A stretch of 64,000 bases of DNA from Coriobacteriia bacterium (GCA_030651765.1 JAUSBY010000005.1:335677-399676); one strand, 5' to 3'. Shown: positions 43,629 through 53,242, numbered from the stretch's first letter. Program-made: numbers and translations. The notes: generated from the letters alone by a model not told the origin.

Positions 43629-44870
43629 GTGACCGACTGGATCTTGCTGCTCGCCGGAAGCGTCTTATCCGGAGCGGCACTCGTCGCGGCTTTCGTGCTG
43701 CCCTCGCCAGCCTCCTGGCTCTCGCTCGCCGCCGGCGCCCTGGCACTCGGACTCTCCGTCGCCGCTCTTGACGGTGTCATCGCCCGGTACGCCACGTTCC
43801 AGGCCGGTCTTGCCGGTGTGTTCTTCATCCTCGCTGGCGCGGGCATCGGTTACCGCGTCGCCGCAGCGGTACTCCCCCACCTCGGTCGCGAGCTGACCCG
43901 GCCTCCCCGCATCCCCGCCGTCCTCGGCAGCGCCGACGCGGTCGTACTCCTGTCACACAGTGACCCTGAGCGCTACAGCCCGAGCGCGATCGCGCGCCGT
44001 CACCAGAGACTCGTCGACGGCGCAGGCATAGAGGTTCCCGCCACCGCCATGCCGTTCGTCTTTCTAGCCGAGAAGGCCCGCTACCGCTCTCAACACGGTC
44101 GGGCCCCGGGTGCTCCCCAACTTCGGGCGCTCGCCGTGGGTGTGAGCGACGCCCTGGCCACGGCGGGCCGTGCGATGCCGGTCACCGTCGCGTCGGCCGA
44201 CGACGCTGGCGCCCTTGCGACCGCTGTCGCCGAGCACGTGAGGGCCGGCGCCGCGCGGGTCTCCGTCGTCGTGCTCGGCAATGAGGACAGCGACGCCGTA
44301 GACCGCGCGAAGAGCGCGCTCGCTTACGCCCGTCCCGAGGATTCGGGGGTCTCGGTCGCATTCGGTCCGTCCTTGTGGCACGACACCGCACTCGCATCGC
44401 GACTCACAGAGCGCATCCTCGCGCCGGCGCACGACCAGGACCTTGCCGATGTCGGCGTCGTGCTCGTCTGCGGCGGTGCGCCACCCGAGTGGGAACACAA
44501 CCACGCCGTCGCCCGCGCCGACGAGAACTTCTTCAACCAGCGTGTGCGGATGCTGCTCGCCGACGCAGGTCTCGAGGAGCGGTGTGTGCGGATCGCGTGG
44601 CTCGACTGGCAGACACCCGATGTGACCGAGGCGGTGCGGCATACGGCGGCGCTCGGATGCACGCGGATCGTGGTAGCGCCGTCGACGATCACGACGCCGT
44701 CGCTCGACTCGGCATTCGAGCTGGAACGCGCTATAGAAGGCGCGCGACTGCCGGATTCTGTGCGCGTGGTGTCGCTGGACCCGTGGGCCGATGACAGTGG
44801 ATTTGTGGACGCTGTCTCCAGGAGCGCGCTGACTGCCCTTGGGACTCCCGCAGGGACGCTTACACCCTGA
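43629..44870 (+). CDS. Membrane-anchored protein of unknown function, chelatase-like fold suspected
   Basis: 413-aa protein. Two or three hydrophobic helices (residues about 1-70) precede a soluble part with two alternating alpha/beta halves. The C-terminal half (VVLVCGGAPPEWE, DENFFNQRVRMLL, RIAWLDWQTPDVTEAV, CTRIVVAPSTITTPSLD) recalls the ferrochelatase/CbiX class in order of strands and in a His-rich EHNH turn, but no motif is decisive. The N-terminal half shows LLSHSDPERYSP. GTG at 43629 follows GGAGGTGA by eight bases. It is divergent from the trx operon with 62 bases between the -35 and its start, and overlaps the PHP gene tail-to-tail by 11 bases. Chelatase assignment is tentative. Confidence 0.5.
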   Translation: MTDWILLLAGSVLSGAALVAAFVLPSPASWLSLAAGALALGLSVAALDGVIARYATFQAGLAGVFFILAGAGIGYRVAAAVLPHLGRELTRPPRIPAVLGSADAVVLLSHSDPERYSPSAIARRHQRLVDGAGIEVPATAMPFVFLAEKARYRSQHGRAPGAPQLRALAVGVSDALATAGRAMPVTVASADDAGALATAVAEHVRAGAARVSVVVLGNEDSDAVDRAKSALAYARPEDSGVSVAFGPSLWHDTALASRLTERILAPAHDQDLADVGVVLVCGGAPPEWEHNHAVARADENFFNQRVRMLLADAGLEERCVRIAWLDWQTPDVTEAVRHTAALGCTRIVVAPSTITTPSLDSAFELERAIEGARLPDSVRVVSLDPWADDSGFVDAVSRSALTALGTPAGTLTP

Positions 44871-45624
44871 CCTTGCAGCGCTCCCAGTTCCACGCCTGGC
44901 GACGACGGATCTGCGGGATCCTGAACGCGTAGCGAAGTGCGAGCGCCAGGCCACCACGATCGGCTTCTGCACGGGTCTCAAGCGCCTCGATGCTGGCGCG
45001 CAGATCGGCTGCGGTGGTGCCCTTGAACACCGTGTAACCCTTGCCGACTCCGTGCAGCACGTGCGCGTCGGATCCGCCGACCGCCGCGATGCCCTGGCCG
45101 CCGGTGAACATCTTCGCAGCGACCCGGTTTGCCCAGCCCAGATACGGGACCGAGTTGTAGACCTCGAGCGCGTGGAACGCAAGCTCGCTCACGGCGGCGG
45201 CGAACCCGCTGCGCCCGAACGGCCCGAACACGCCGCGGCTCGAGAACGGATGCGGGATGATGGCGATGCCGCCCTGGTCGGAGATTCGGCGGATCGTCTC
45301 GGCGGGGGTGAGCCCGGAGGGTATCTCCTCGGTGAGGAACAGGCCGATGACGTGGCCTTCTGTGGAGGACACCTCTTCGCCGACGACGACCTCGATGCCG
45401 AAGACGTCTTCGAGCTCCTTGGCGAACAGCGCACCCTCGATGGTGTTGTGATCGGTGATCGCGATGACCTTGAGATCGGTCCTGGTTGCCACGAACTCCA
45501 TGATCTCCGGAATCCTGGCGAGGCCATCACTGTGATTCGAGTGGATGTGAAGGTCGGCTTTGCTCCAGACCTGTGTGCTCACGTACACCCCCGGGTCGAT
45601 CGTAGTCGTACGGCCGGTCACCAT
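44860..45624 (-). CDS. PHP-domain phosphoesterase
   Basis: 254-aa metal-dependent phosphoesterase. PHP motifs are KADLHIHSNHSDG near residue 22-34, VIAITDHNTIEG, IIPHPFSSRG and AAVGGSDAHVLHGVGKGYTVF. Stand-alone PHP proteins of this length include nucleoside 3',5'-bisphosphate phosphatases and related RNA-processing enzymes; the actual substrate is open. ATG at 45624 lacks a good ribosome site, and GTG at 45582 has GGGGGTG close by, so the protein may be 14 residues shorter. It follows the aminotransferase on the same strand with 28 bases between. Confidence 0.85.
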   Translation of the reverse strand: MVTGRTTTIDPGVYVSTQVWSKADLHIHSNHSDGLARIPEIMEFVATRTDLKVIAITDHNTIEGALFAKELEDVFGIEVVVGEEVSSTEGHVIGLFLTEEIPSGLTPAETIRRISDQGGIAIIPHPFSSRGVFGPFGRSGFAAAVSELAFHALEVYNSVPYLGWANRVAAKMFTGGQGIAAVGGSDAHVLHGVGKGYTVFKGTTAADLRASIEALETRAEADRGGLALALRYAFRIPQIRRRQAWNWERCKVRV

Positions 45625-45652
45625 AAGCAAGGGCCGTACCGTTATAGATATC

Positions 45653-46831
45653 TCATCGGCAGTCGAGCGTGGTTCCTGTAGTGTCGGCCCATTGTCCCAG
45701 TCTGGCAACTCCCTCATGCAGCCGCTCGAGAGACGTGGCGTAACTGAACCGCAGGAAGCCTTCGCCTCCGGGCCCGAAGTCGGCGCCGGGAGCCACCGCG
45801 ACACCCGCCTCCTCGAGCAGCCTGCCCGCCAGTGCCACCGAGTCCGCACCCCACGCACGCGCATCGGCGAACACGTAGAACGCACCGAGAGGCTCGGTGG
45901 CCACGCCGAGTCCGATCTCGCGCAGTGCCGGCACGAGGTACCGGCGCCGCTCGTCGTAGACCGCACGCATGCGCGCGACGTCCTCGCCCGCGTGAAGCAG
46001 GGCCGTCGTACCGGCCACCTGTACGAAGTGGTTGGCGCACAGGAAGAAGTTCTGCTGGATCTTCTCGGCTGGCCGGACGAACTGCCTCGGGGCGATCATG
46101 TAGCCGAGACGCCATCCGGTCATGGCATACGCCTTCGAGAAGCCATTGAGAACGAACGCGCGGTCGGTGAACTCGAGGACCGTGTGGGACCGGCCCTCGA
46201 ACTGCAGGCCGTGGTAGATCTCATCGCTCACAAGCCACAGTCCATAGCGATCGGCGAGCGCGGCGAGAGCGGCGAGATCCTCGCCGGAGAGCACACCGCC
46301 GGTGGGGTTGGACGGCGAGTTGACCATGACCGCTTTGGTCCGTGGCGTGATCGCGGCCTCGACGTCATCGATGCGGAAGCGGAACCCGTCCTCGGCACGC
46401 ACGCGTACGGGCACCGGTACGCCCCCCAGGAACGCCACGTAGTTGGGGTAGGCCGGGTAGCAGGGGTCGGCCATGATGACCTCGTCTGCAGGATCGAGAA
46501 GCGAGCCGAACAGCAGAAGCATGGCCGGCGAGGTGCCCTGGGTCACGACGATATCGCCGGCATCGACCACGGCGCCGTAGGTGTCGTGCATGTGAGCGGC
46601 GATCGCGTCACGCAGGTCCGGGAGGCCGAGCGACTGCGTGTACCCCGTCTCGCCAGCGTCCATGGCCGCCTCGGCGGCCTTCACGATCACCCCGGGTGTC
46701 GGGAAGTCCGGGTCACCTATCTCGAGTCGCACGATGTCCCGGCCCTGGGCCTCGAGCTCCTTGGCCCGGGCGACCACGTCCATCACGACGAACGGGCGGA
46801 TCGATTCGGCGCGCTGGGACACATCGGGCAC
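45653..46831 (-). CDS. Class I/II PLP-dependent aminotransferase
   Basis: 392-aa aspartate-aminotransferase-like enzyme. It shows GDPDFPTPG near residue 39, the cofactor segment VTQGTSPAMLLLF, NSPSNPTGGVL, DEIYHGL, and the PLP lysine in LNGFSKAYAMTGWRLGY, followed by a C-terminal arginine (FLRFSYA) for the substrate carboxylate. It looks like an alanine/aspartate or LL-diaminopimelate-type aminotransferase; the amino acid is not determinable. GTG at 46831 follows AGGAG by six bases and lies one base after the radical SAM gene. Confidence 0.9.
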   Translation of the reverse strand: MPDVSQRAESIRPFVVMDVVARAKELEAQGRDIVRLEIGDPDFPTPGVIVKAAEAAMDAGETGYTQSLGLPDLRDAIAAHMHDTYGAVVDAGDIVVTQGTSPAMLLLFGSLLDPADEVIMADPCYPAYPNYVAFLGGVPVPVRVRAEDGFRFRIDDVEAAITPRTKAVMVNSPSNPTGGVLSGEDLAALAALADRYGLWLVSDEIYHGLQFEGRSHTVLEFTDRAFVLNGFSKAYAMTGWRLGYMIAPRQFVRPAEKIQQNFFLCANHFVQVAGTTALLHAGEDVARMRAVYDERRRYLVPALREIGLGVATEPLGAFYVFADARAWGADSVALAGRLLEEAGVAVAPGADFGPGGEGFLRFSYATSLERLHEGVARLGQWADTTGTTLDCR

Positions 46832-46832
46832 G

Positions 46833-48110
46833 TCAGGCTCCTGTCAGTCGAGCGGCGTACTGGCGGGCGATGTAGACGGACCGCGCCTCTACCCTGCGCA
46901 GATCGGCAAACCCGATGTCGGTCGTCGCGATGATCTCGTGCGGCGGCTCGGGATCGAAGCACAGGCCGAGTTCGCTCGCACGCTCGTAGAGCTCCGTGCC
47001 GGGCAGCACGTGCAGTGTGGAGCTCTGGAGCTTGCCAGGGTCGAGTGCGAGACAGAATGCCGCGCCCTCGAGGAACCCGTCAGCCGAGTCGCCGGGCAGG
47101 CCCGCGATCAGATCGCACTCGACGCTGATACCGTGGCGTTTGAGCGCAGCGATGCCCATCGAGAAGCGCTCGGAATCGAAGGCGCGATGGCACGTCGCGA
47201 GCGCCTCGGCACCGATACTCTGCGGCCCCGTCTCCACCGACTCGACTCCCGCGCGCGCCATAAGCGCGGCCGCCTCGTCGTCCACGCGCTCGATGTCCAC
47301 CTCGACGGTGTGCAGCCGCACCCCTCGCGCAGCATGCGGCGCAAGCGCCTCGGCCAGCCACGCCAGGCGCTCGGCGGTGAGGTTGAACACCGGGTCGATG
47401 AAGGAGAACGACTTCAGACCGGCCTCGCCGGCGAGGTGAGCGATCTCGGCCTCCACGCGCTCGCGGCTGAACGAGCGGATGCGCCCGTACCCCTTACCCT
47501 CGAAGCAGTAGGCACACCGGTGCGGACAGCCGCGGTACGTCTCGATGTATGCCGTACCCTCGGTCGGCTCGAGCACACCGGTGAGATACGGCGACGGGAT
47601 GCTGTCCAGATCGGCGATGAGCGCGCGGTCCGGCGCCGCCTGCGGGGAACCCGCGGCGTCACGGCCGGTGACACCGTCCGCGCGCGAGAAGGGCTTGTCC
47701 CGCCGCGCGAGGTCGAGCACGTCGGCGAAGGCCTCCTCTCCCTCACCGCGAACGATCGCGTCGATCTCGGGATGCGCCTCCAGCACATCCGTGGCGATCG
47801 GCCCCACCTCCGGCCCACCGAGGACGATGCGCACATCGGGAAGCGCGCGCTTCACGACCCGGCAGACGTCGTAGACGGCGCGTGCGTTCCAGCAGTAGAC
47901 GGAGACGCCGAGAACATCGGGCGCGAGCCCGATGATGCGGTAGGCGATCCACCAGGCGTCATCGTCGCTCGACAGGTCGAGTGTCTGGAACGCGACCCGC
48001 CCGGCAAGGCGCCGATCGGCCTGCGCGTAGGCACGCAGATAGCCGAGCGCGAGGGACTGGTAGCCCGGCGCGTTCAGTGCCAGGAGCGCGACTTTGAGCG
48101 GCTGTGTCAT
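46833..48110 (-). CDS. Radical SAM enzyme with N-terminal B12-binding-like domain
   Basis: 425-aa enzyme. Residues 1-130 resemble a cobalamin-binding-type Rossmann domain (VLGVSVYCWNARAVYDVC, RIVLGGPEVGPIATDVL) but without a clear DxHxxG. The radical SAM core starts at GCPHRCAYC (Cys195, Cys199, Cys202), which holds the [4Fe-4S] cluster. Later motifs are VEVDIERVDDE, SVETGPQSIG and LIAGLPGDS. It belongs to the large B12-radical SAM class acting as methyltransferases or in other rearrangements. A partly overlapping unit: it begins five bases after a protein that looks like a degenerate radical SAM. Confidence 0.87.
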   Translation of the reverse strand: MTQPLKVALLALNAPGYQSLALGYLRAYAQADRRLAGRVAFQTLDLSSDDDAWWIAYRIIGLAPDVLGVSVYCWNARAVYDVCRVVKRALPDVRIVLGGPEVGPIATDVLEAHPEIDAIVRGEGEEAFADVLDLARRDKPFSRADGVTGRDAAGSPQAAPDRALIADLDSIPSPYLTGVLEPTEGTAYIETYRGCPHRCAYCFEGKGYGRIRSFSRERVEAEIAHLAGEAGLKSFSFIDPVFNLTAERLAWLAEALAPHAARGVRLHTVEVDIERVDDEAAALMARAGVESVETGPQSIGAEALATCHRAFDSERFSMGIAALKRHGISVECDLIAGLPGDSADGFLEGAAFCLALDPGKLQSSTLHVLPGTELYERASELGLCFDPEPPHEIIATTDIGFADLRRVEARSVYIARQYAARLTGA

Positions 48111-48114
48111 CGGC

Positions 48115-48813
48115 CTACCACCCACCTGCGACGTGATGAAGCCGATGTGACTCCGGCAGAGCGAGGGTGGGGTCGGCTTCCACCCACATCCGGTTCACCA
48201 TGCCCGTGTCGCACGCTGCCGCGACGACCGCGCTTGCCGAGGCGGGCAGGTCGCCTGCGGGCACAAGCCTGATGGCGTCGATCTCCCATGCCGAGAGCGT
48301 CGCGATGGTGGCCGGCAGAGCATCGAGTGTGTGACGGCACACCGGGACGATCACGGTGACCGCCACGCTCGCAGCGGCACGAGATGCGGCCTCCCGGTAC
48401 GCCGCAACCCCGGTCGCCACGGCGCGGCCGAGTCCCGGCCGACCGGTCAGCGCATCTGCGGTGGCCTCGTTGGCGTCGAGCACCCGGACGTACAGATGCC
48501 TCACCCCCGCACCGAGCGCGCCGGCGGCGTGTGCGGGGGACGCCAGCGCGCCCCCGTCCGTTTCGATGGCGATGCGCTCGAAACCGGTCTCGACACACGC
48601 GCTCACCAGTTCGGGAAGCGCGGGGTGGGCGAACGGCTCCGGGCCGGTGAGTACGACGTTGGGGCCCGGGACACCCTGCCACGCATCTGCCTCTGCGGCG
48701 ATCCGCGCGACGATCGCAACCGTCGGATGGTGGCCGGCCGCCGCCGGTGCCGCGCACCGCACACACCCGAGCGGCGCGCCCTCGCCCACCTCGATCGCAG
48801 CGAACCTGATCAC
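48115..48813 (-). CDS. Radical-SAM-like protein lacking a complete CxxxCxxC motif
   Basis: 232-aa protein. Its body reads like the radical SAM barrel: VVLTGPEPFAHPALPELVSACVETGFERIAIETDGGAL corresponds to the GGEP segment and following helix, and regular alpha/beta units follow (LYVRVLDANEATAD, VTVIVPVCRHTLDALP). At the N-terminus only CVRC (Cys17, Cys20) is present; the first cysteine of CxxxCxxC is missing. The protein may bind no cluster, a different metal, or act as a partner of the neighbouring radical SAM enzyme. GTG at 48813 follows GGGGGA. Function unknown. Confidence 0.65.
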   Translation of the reverse strand: MIRFAAIEVGEGAPLGCVRCAAPAAAGHHPTVAIVARIAAEADAWQGVPGPNVVLTGPEPFAHPALPELVSACVETGFERIAIETDGGALASPAHAAGALGAGVRHLYVRVLDANEATADALTGRPGLGRAVATGVAAYREAASRAAASVAVTVIVPVCRHTLDALPATIATLSAWEIDAIRLVPAGDLPASASAVVAAACDTGMVNRMWVEADPTLALPESHRLHHVAGGW

Positions 48814-48916
48814 GCAGTCCCCCTCGTTCGGCCGGACATCAAGTATAGCCGTGCGGGCATCTCCCGAGTCACGGCTGTGTTGACACCGCCATTCTCCCGC
48901 CGTATCCGACACGCGG

Positions 48917-48947
48917 CAGGGCCCCCACCGCGACGGTGGAGGCCCTG
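48917..48947 (-). terminator. Terminator of tRNA-Leu
   Basis: A 13-bp stem (CAGGGCCTCCACC / GGTGGGGGCCCTG, with minor mismatch, loop GTCGC) starts nine bases after the tRNA-Leu CCA end on the minus strand. Confidence 0.65.
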
Positions 48948-48955
48948 TGTATTCC

Positions 48956-49041
48956 TGGTGTCCGAGGCGAGAGTTGAACTCGCACGCCCTTGCGGGCACT
49001 AGGCCCTCAACCTAGCGCGTCTGCCATTCCGCCACTCGGAC
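48956..49041 (-). tRNA. tRNA-Leu (anticodon GAG)
   Basis: Class II tRNA with long variable arm. Acceptor GTCCGAG/CTCGGAC, anticodon stem CTAGG/CCTAG with loop TTGAGGG (GAG), variable arm TGCCCGCAAGGGCG, T arm GCGAGTTCAACTCTCGC, discriminator A, CCA encoded. Confidence 0.97.
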
Positions 49042-49112
49042 GAAGCGTCCCCGAGGGGACAGCGAACGAGAGTATAACAAGACCTCTTGCGCCTGCCTAG
49101 AGCGCCTCGTGC

Positions 49113-50153
49113 CTACGTCGCATCGGCACCCGAGACGGCCACCGAGTGCGACTGAGCGCTCACAGGAATGGGGAACGGGGATGCGAAATGGCACGCGGCC
49201 TCGTGCCCGGGAGCTATCTCGCGGAGCTCCGGCTCCTCGGCGCTACACCGCGGGAACTGCGCGATGGGACACCGGGTGTGGAACCGGCAGCCTGTGGGCG
49301 GATCGATGGGGCTGGGTACGTCGCCCTGGAGGATGATCCTCACGCGTTGGCGCTGCTTCTCGGGGTCCGGGACCGGCACCGCTGAGAGGAGCGACTGCGT
49401 GTACGGGTGATGCGGCTCGTCGTACAGACCCTTCCAGTCCCCGGTCTCCACGATCTTGCCGAGGTACATGACCGCGACGCGATCCGAGATGTGCCGCACC
49501 ACCGAGAGATCGTGAGCGATGAACACGTACGTGAGCCCGAACTTGTCCTGCAGTTCGTCGAGCAGGTTGATGACCTGTGCCTGGATCGAGACGTCGAGGG
49601 CGGAAACCGGCTCGTCGCAGATGATAAGCCGGGGGTTGAGCGCGAGCGCCCGGGCGATCCCGATTCGCTGCCGCTGTCCGCCCGAGAACTCGTGCGGGTA
49701 GCGGTTGATGTGCTCGGGGTTCAGGCCGACGACCTCGAGGAGCTCCTTGGCCCGATTGCGCCGCTCCTCCTGGGTTCCGATACCGTGCACGACGAGCGGC
49801 TCCCACACGATCTCACCGATCGTCATGCGCGGATTGAGCGACGCATACGGATCCTGGAAGATGAACTGCACATCCCGGCGGAATGCCTGAAGCGCCTTGC
49901 CCTTGAGCGCTCGCACATCGATACCGTCAAAGGTGACCGAGCCGGCGGTCGGCTCGAGCAGCCGGATGATGCAGCGGCCGGCAGTTGACTTGCCGCAACC
50001 TGACTCGCCGACGAGACCGAGTGTCTCGCCGGAGTTGACCGAGAACGACACGCCGTCCACGGCATGGACCTTCTTGCCGAGACGGGACGCGAGCACTCCC
50101 TGCTCTACCCCGAAGTACTTGACCAGCCCGTCGACACGGAGAAGTTCGGACAT
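49113..50153 (-). CDS. oppF: Oligopeptide ABC transporter ATP-binding protein OppF
   Basis: 346-aa ATPase energising peptide import. Walker A is [10 protein letters not shown] near residue 51, the signature is [15 protein letters not shown], Walker B is [12 protein letters not shown] and the switch is IAHDLSVV. The C-terminal extension has the Opp/Dpp cysteine pattern [21 protein letters not shown], shown by CxxxxxC...C. The ATG abuts the oppD stop. Last gene of the oppABCDF operon. Confidence 0.95.
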   Translation of the reverse strand: MSELLRVDGLVKYFGVEQGVLASRLGKKVHAVDGVSFSVNSGETLGLVGESGCGKSTAGRCIIRLLEPTAGSVTFDGIDVRALKGKALQAFRRDVQFIFQDPYASLNPRMTIGEIVWEPLVVHGIGTQEERRNRAKELLEVVGLNPEHINRYPHEFSGGQRQRIGIARALALNPRLIICDEPVSALDVSIQAQVINLLDELQDKFGLTYVFIAHDLSVVRHISDRVAVMYLGKIVETGDWKGLYDEPHHPYTQSLLSAVPVPDPEKQRQRVRIILQGDVPSPIDPPTGCRFHTRCPIAQFPRCSAEEPELREIAPGHEAACHFASPFPIPVSAQSHSVAVSGADAT

Positions 50154-51176
50154 CTACTCCACCTCCATGTCGGCAGAGCACGGCATGACGTCACGCGTGA
50201 AGTCAGGCTGTCCGGAGAAGTGGCACGCCGAGCTGTGTCCGGACTCGATCTCGCGCAACTCGGGCACGTCGGTGCGACACACGTCTTGCGCGTACGGGCA
50301 GCGAGGGTGGAATGCGCAACCCGGCGGGATGTCGATCAGACTCGGTGGCTGCCCGTTGATCGGGCACAGATCGCCCTTCTCGCTGATGTCGTGCCGCGGC
50401 AGGCTGTCGAGTAGTCCCCACGTGTACGGGTGGAGCGGGCGATAGAACACATCGTCGGTCGTCCCGTACTCGACCTGTCTGCCCGCATACATGACCATCA
50501 CATCGTTAGCCATGTCCGCGACCACGCCGAGATCGTGCGTGATCATGATGATCGCCGCGCCTGTGCGCTGCTGCATCTCGATCATGAGCTCGAGGATCTG
50601 CGCCTGGATCGTCACGTCGAGCGCCGTGGTGGGCTCGTCGGCGATGAGGATGTCAGGGTCGCACGCGAGCGCCATCGCGATCATGCCGCGCTGCCGCATA
50701 CCGCCAGAGAACTGGTGCGGGTAGTCGCGTGCCCGGCTCGGTGCGTTGGGGATGCCGACGAGTTCGAGCATCTCGACGGCGCGGGCGTTGGCAGCCTTGC
50801 GGTTCATCCCCTTGTGAAGCCGGAGCGCCTCGGCTATCTGATGGCCGACGCGGAACACCGGGTTGAGCGACGTCATCGGATCCTGAAAGATCATCGCGAT
50901 GCGGTCTCCGCGTAGCGAGCGGATCTGCTCGTCGCTCATCTCGAGTACGTTCTCGTCTCGGAACATGATGCGTCCCGCGGCGATCTTGCCGGGCGGGTCG
51001 GCGATCAGGCGCATGAGCGACAACGCCGTCACAGACTTGCCCGACCCTGACTCGCCGACGATCGCGAGTGTCTGGCCCTCGGCAAGCGAGAAGCTCACAC
51101 CGTCAACGGCCTTCACCACCCCGTCACGCGTGTGGAAATGCGTCTTGAGGTCGGTGACCTCGAGCAGTGAACCCAT
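50154..51176 (-). CDS. oppD: Oligopeptide ABC transporter ATP-binding protein OppD
   Basis: 340-aa ATPase. Walker [11 protein letters not shown] near residue 40, [16 protein letters not shown] signature, [11 protein letters not shown]alker [11 protein letters not shown] switch, and a C-terminal [15 protein letters not shown] cysteine segment. It forms a heterodimer with OppF on the OppBC channel. It starts one base after oppC. Confidence 0.95.
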   Translation of the reverse strand: MGSLLEVTDLKTHFHTRDGVVKAVDGVSFSLAEGQTLAIVGESGSGKSVTALSLMRLIADPPGKIAAGRIMFRDENVLEMSDEQIRSLRGDRIAMIFQDPMTSLNPVFRVGHQIAEALRLHKGMNRKAANARAVEMLELVGIPNAPSRARDYPHQFSGGMRQRGMIAMALACDPDILIADEPTTALDVTIQAQILELMIEMQQRTGAAIIMITHDLGVVADMANDVMVMYAGRQVEYGTTDDVFYRPLHPYTWGLLDSLPRHDISEKGDLCPINGQPPSLIDIPPGCAFHPRCPYAQDVCRTDVPELREIESGHSSACHFSGQPDFTRDVMPCSADMEVE

Positions 51177-51177
51177 G

Positions 51178-52164
51178 TCAGTCCTTCATCTTCACGTCGA
51201 GTGCATCCCGCAGACCGTCGCCCATGAGAACGAACGAGAGCACGGTGGTCAGGATGGCGAAACCGGGCCACACCGTGAGCCACGGGGCGGGGATCATGAG
51301 CGCCTTGGCCTCCGAGAGCATGCCGCCCCACGACGGCGTCGGCGGCTGGACACCCATCCCGAGGTATGAGAGCGCCGCCTCGGTGATGATGGCGCCGCCG
51401 ATGCTCATCGTGCCGTACACGATGATCGGCGCTATGGCGTTGGGCATGATGTGGCGGAGCATGATGCGCAGGTCCGACGCGCCCATGGCCCGCGCAGCAT
51501 CAACGTACTCGTTCTCTTTGACCGAGAGGATCGAGCTTCGCAGCACGCGGGCGATCGACGGCCAGCCAAGGATGCCGATGGCGATGAAGACGTTGCGATA
51601 ACTCGGACCGAGCACGGCAAGCAGCGCGATGGCGAAGAGCGTGTACGGGAACGCGAAGAAGATGTCGGCAGTTCGCATGACGAACGCGTCGAGCAGCCCC
51701 CCGTAGTAGCCGGAGAGCGAGCCGAGCGCGAGACCGATCACGAGCGAGATGCTGACGGCCAGGATGCCGACGGCGAGCGACACGCGCGCACCGTAGATGA
51801 CGCGGGAGAACACGTCTCGTCCGATCCGGTCGGTACCGAACGGGTGATCCGCCGACGGCGCCTGCATGCTCGCGAACTCGGTCGATGTCGGTTCGGCAAA
51901 GTTCTGCGGGACCCACAGGTCGGCCGAGACGGTCACGATGATGATGAAGGTGATCCAGGTCAGGCCGGCGATGGCGAGCTTGTTCTTGCGAAGGCGCATC
52001 CATGCATCTCCCCACAGCGTGCGGGAGGGATGCGCCGAGACCTCGGGCACCGCAGGAACCAGGGTTCGGGGCGGCTGATCCTGCAACTCATGACCGCCTG
52101 CATCGAGCGGGCCTTGCGGCGTGTGGAGATCCCCGCCGTCCGGATGGTGCCTGTCGGCGCTCAT
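51178..52164 (-). CDS. oppC: Oligopeptide ABC transporter permease OppC
   Basis: 328-aa permease with an N-terminal cytosolic extension of about 65 residues, then six predicted helices. The OppC-type feature is DHPFGTDRIGRDVFSRVIYGARVS, and the EAA coupling loop is DAARAMGASDLRIMLRHIMPN. The ATG overlaps the oppB stop by four bases. Confidence 0.94.
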   Translation of the reverse strand: MSADRHHPDGGDLHTPQGPLDAGGHELQDQPPRTLVPAVPEVSAHPSRTLWGDAWMRLRKNKLAIAGLTWITFIIIVTVSADLWVPQNFAEPTSTEFASMQAPSADHPFGTDRIGRDVFSRVIYGARVSLAVGILAVSISLVIGLALGSLSGYYGGLLDAFVMRTADIFFAFPYTLFAIALLAVLGPSYRNVFIAIGILGWPSIARVLRSSILSVKENEYVDAARAMGASDLRIMLRHIMPNAIAPIIVYGTMSIGGAIITEAALSYLGMGVQPPTPSWGGMLSEAKALMIPAPWLTVWPGFAILTTVLSFVLMGDGLRDALDVKMKD

Positions 52165-53132
52165 TCGGCGGTACCTCCGTATCTGATGCGTGGGTCGAGC
52201 ACCGCATAGCTGATGTCGACCAACAGGTTGACGAACATGACGATCAGCACGACGACGACCACGCCACCCATGACCACCGGCCAGTCGCGTTGCATGACCG
52301 CGAGGTAGATCTCACGACCGACCCCGGGCCACGAGAACACGCTCTCGGTCAGAATGGCGCCACCCATGAGCGCACCAAGGTCGATGCCGATGAACGTGAC
52401 GACAGGGATGAGTGCGTTCTTGAGTGCGTGCTTGAACACGACCACACGCTGTGAGAGCCCTTTGGCCATGGCGGTGCGTATGTAGTCCTGACCCATGGCC
52501 TCGAGCATCTGGCTGCGCATGATGCGCGCCACGTATGCAGTCGAGACCGACGCCAGGGTGATTGACGGAAGGATGAGGTGGACGAGGTCGGGCGGCGAAC
52601 CCATGCCAGACATCGGCAGGGAGAACGCCCCGCCGGTCCACTGTTTGATCTTGATGCCGAAGAACATCTGTAAGAGCATGCCGAGCCAGAACACGGGCAC
52701 CGAGACAAGGATCGACGTGGAGAGTGTCACCACCACGTCCCAGAACGAGTACTGCTTGACCGCCGAGATGATGCCGGCCATCAGTCCGATGATGATCTCG
52801 ACGAGGATCGCGGAGACGGCGAGTCTCGCGGTGTTAGGGAACTTATCGAGCAGGATGTCGGTGACGGTACGGTTCTTCTGAAGCGACCGGCCGAGGTCAC
52901 CCTGCAGTATCCCGGAGATGTAGTAGCCGTACTGCACCGGGACGGACTCGTTCAGGTGGTGCTCTTCCTCGATCTGCGCACGCAGGGCGGGCGTGAGCTC
53001 GCGCTCGCCGACGATCAGTTGGACGGGGTCTCCCGGCAGCAGCCCGGGGATGCGGAGCGCGAAGAGGATGAGTGTGACCCCGAGGAACACCGGAATCATC
53101 TGAAGTATGCGTCGGAACACGTACTTGAGCAT
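52161..53132 (-). CDS. oppB: Oligopeptide ABC transporter permease OppB
   Basis: 323-aa permease with six predicted helices. It starts with the typical MLKYVFRRILQMIPVFLGVTLI and carries the coupling loop YIRTAMAKGLSQRVVVFKHALKNALIPV, ending in the VDISYAVLDPRIRYG tail. It is separated from oppA by 110 bases with a strong hairpin. Confidence 0.94.
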   Translation of the reverse strand: MLKYVFRRILQMIPVFLGVTLILFALRIPGLLPGDPVQLIVGERELTPALRAQIEEEHHLNESVPVQYGYYISGILQGDLGRSLQKNRTVTDILLDKFPNTARLAVSAILVEIIIGLMAGIISAVKQYSFWDVVVTLSTSILVSVPVFWLGMLLQMFFGIKIKQWTGGAFSLPMSGMGSPPDLVHLILPSITLASVSTAYVARIMRSQMLEAMGQDYIRTAMAKGLSQRVVVFKHALKNALIPVVTFIGIDLGALMGGAILTESVFSWPGVGREIYLAVMQRDWPVVMGGVVVVVLIVMFVNLLVDISYAVLDPRIRYGGTAE

Positions 53133-53176
53133 GGGATCCGTCTTCTGTGAGAGAGGCAGACGTGCGCCTGATAGCG

Positions 53177-53212
53177 CGTCTGCCGGGGCACCCGGGGGTG
53201 CCCCGGCAGACG
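53177..53212 (-). terminator. Strong hairpin between oppA and oppB
   Basis: A perfect 16-bp inverted repeat (CGTCTGCCGGGGCACC/GGTGCCCCGGCAGACG, loop CGGG) lies 30 bases past the oppA stop and 44 bases before the oppB start. It lacks a T tract, so it may act as a partial terminator or an RNA-stabilising end rather than a full stop. Confidence 0.75.
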
Positions 53213-53242
53213 TCTAAAGCCGTCAGACCGCGTTGGCGGCTG

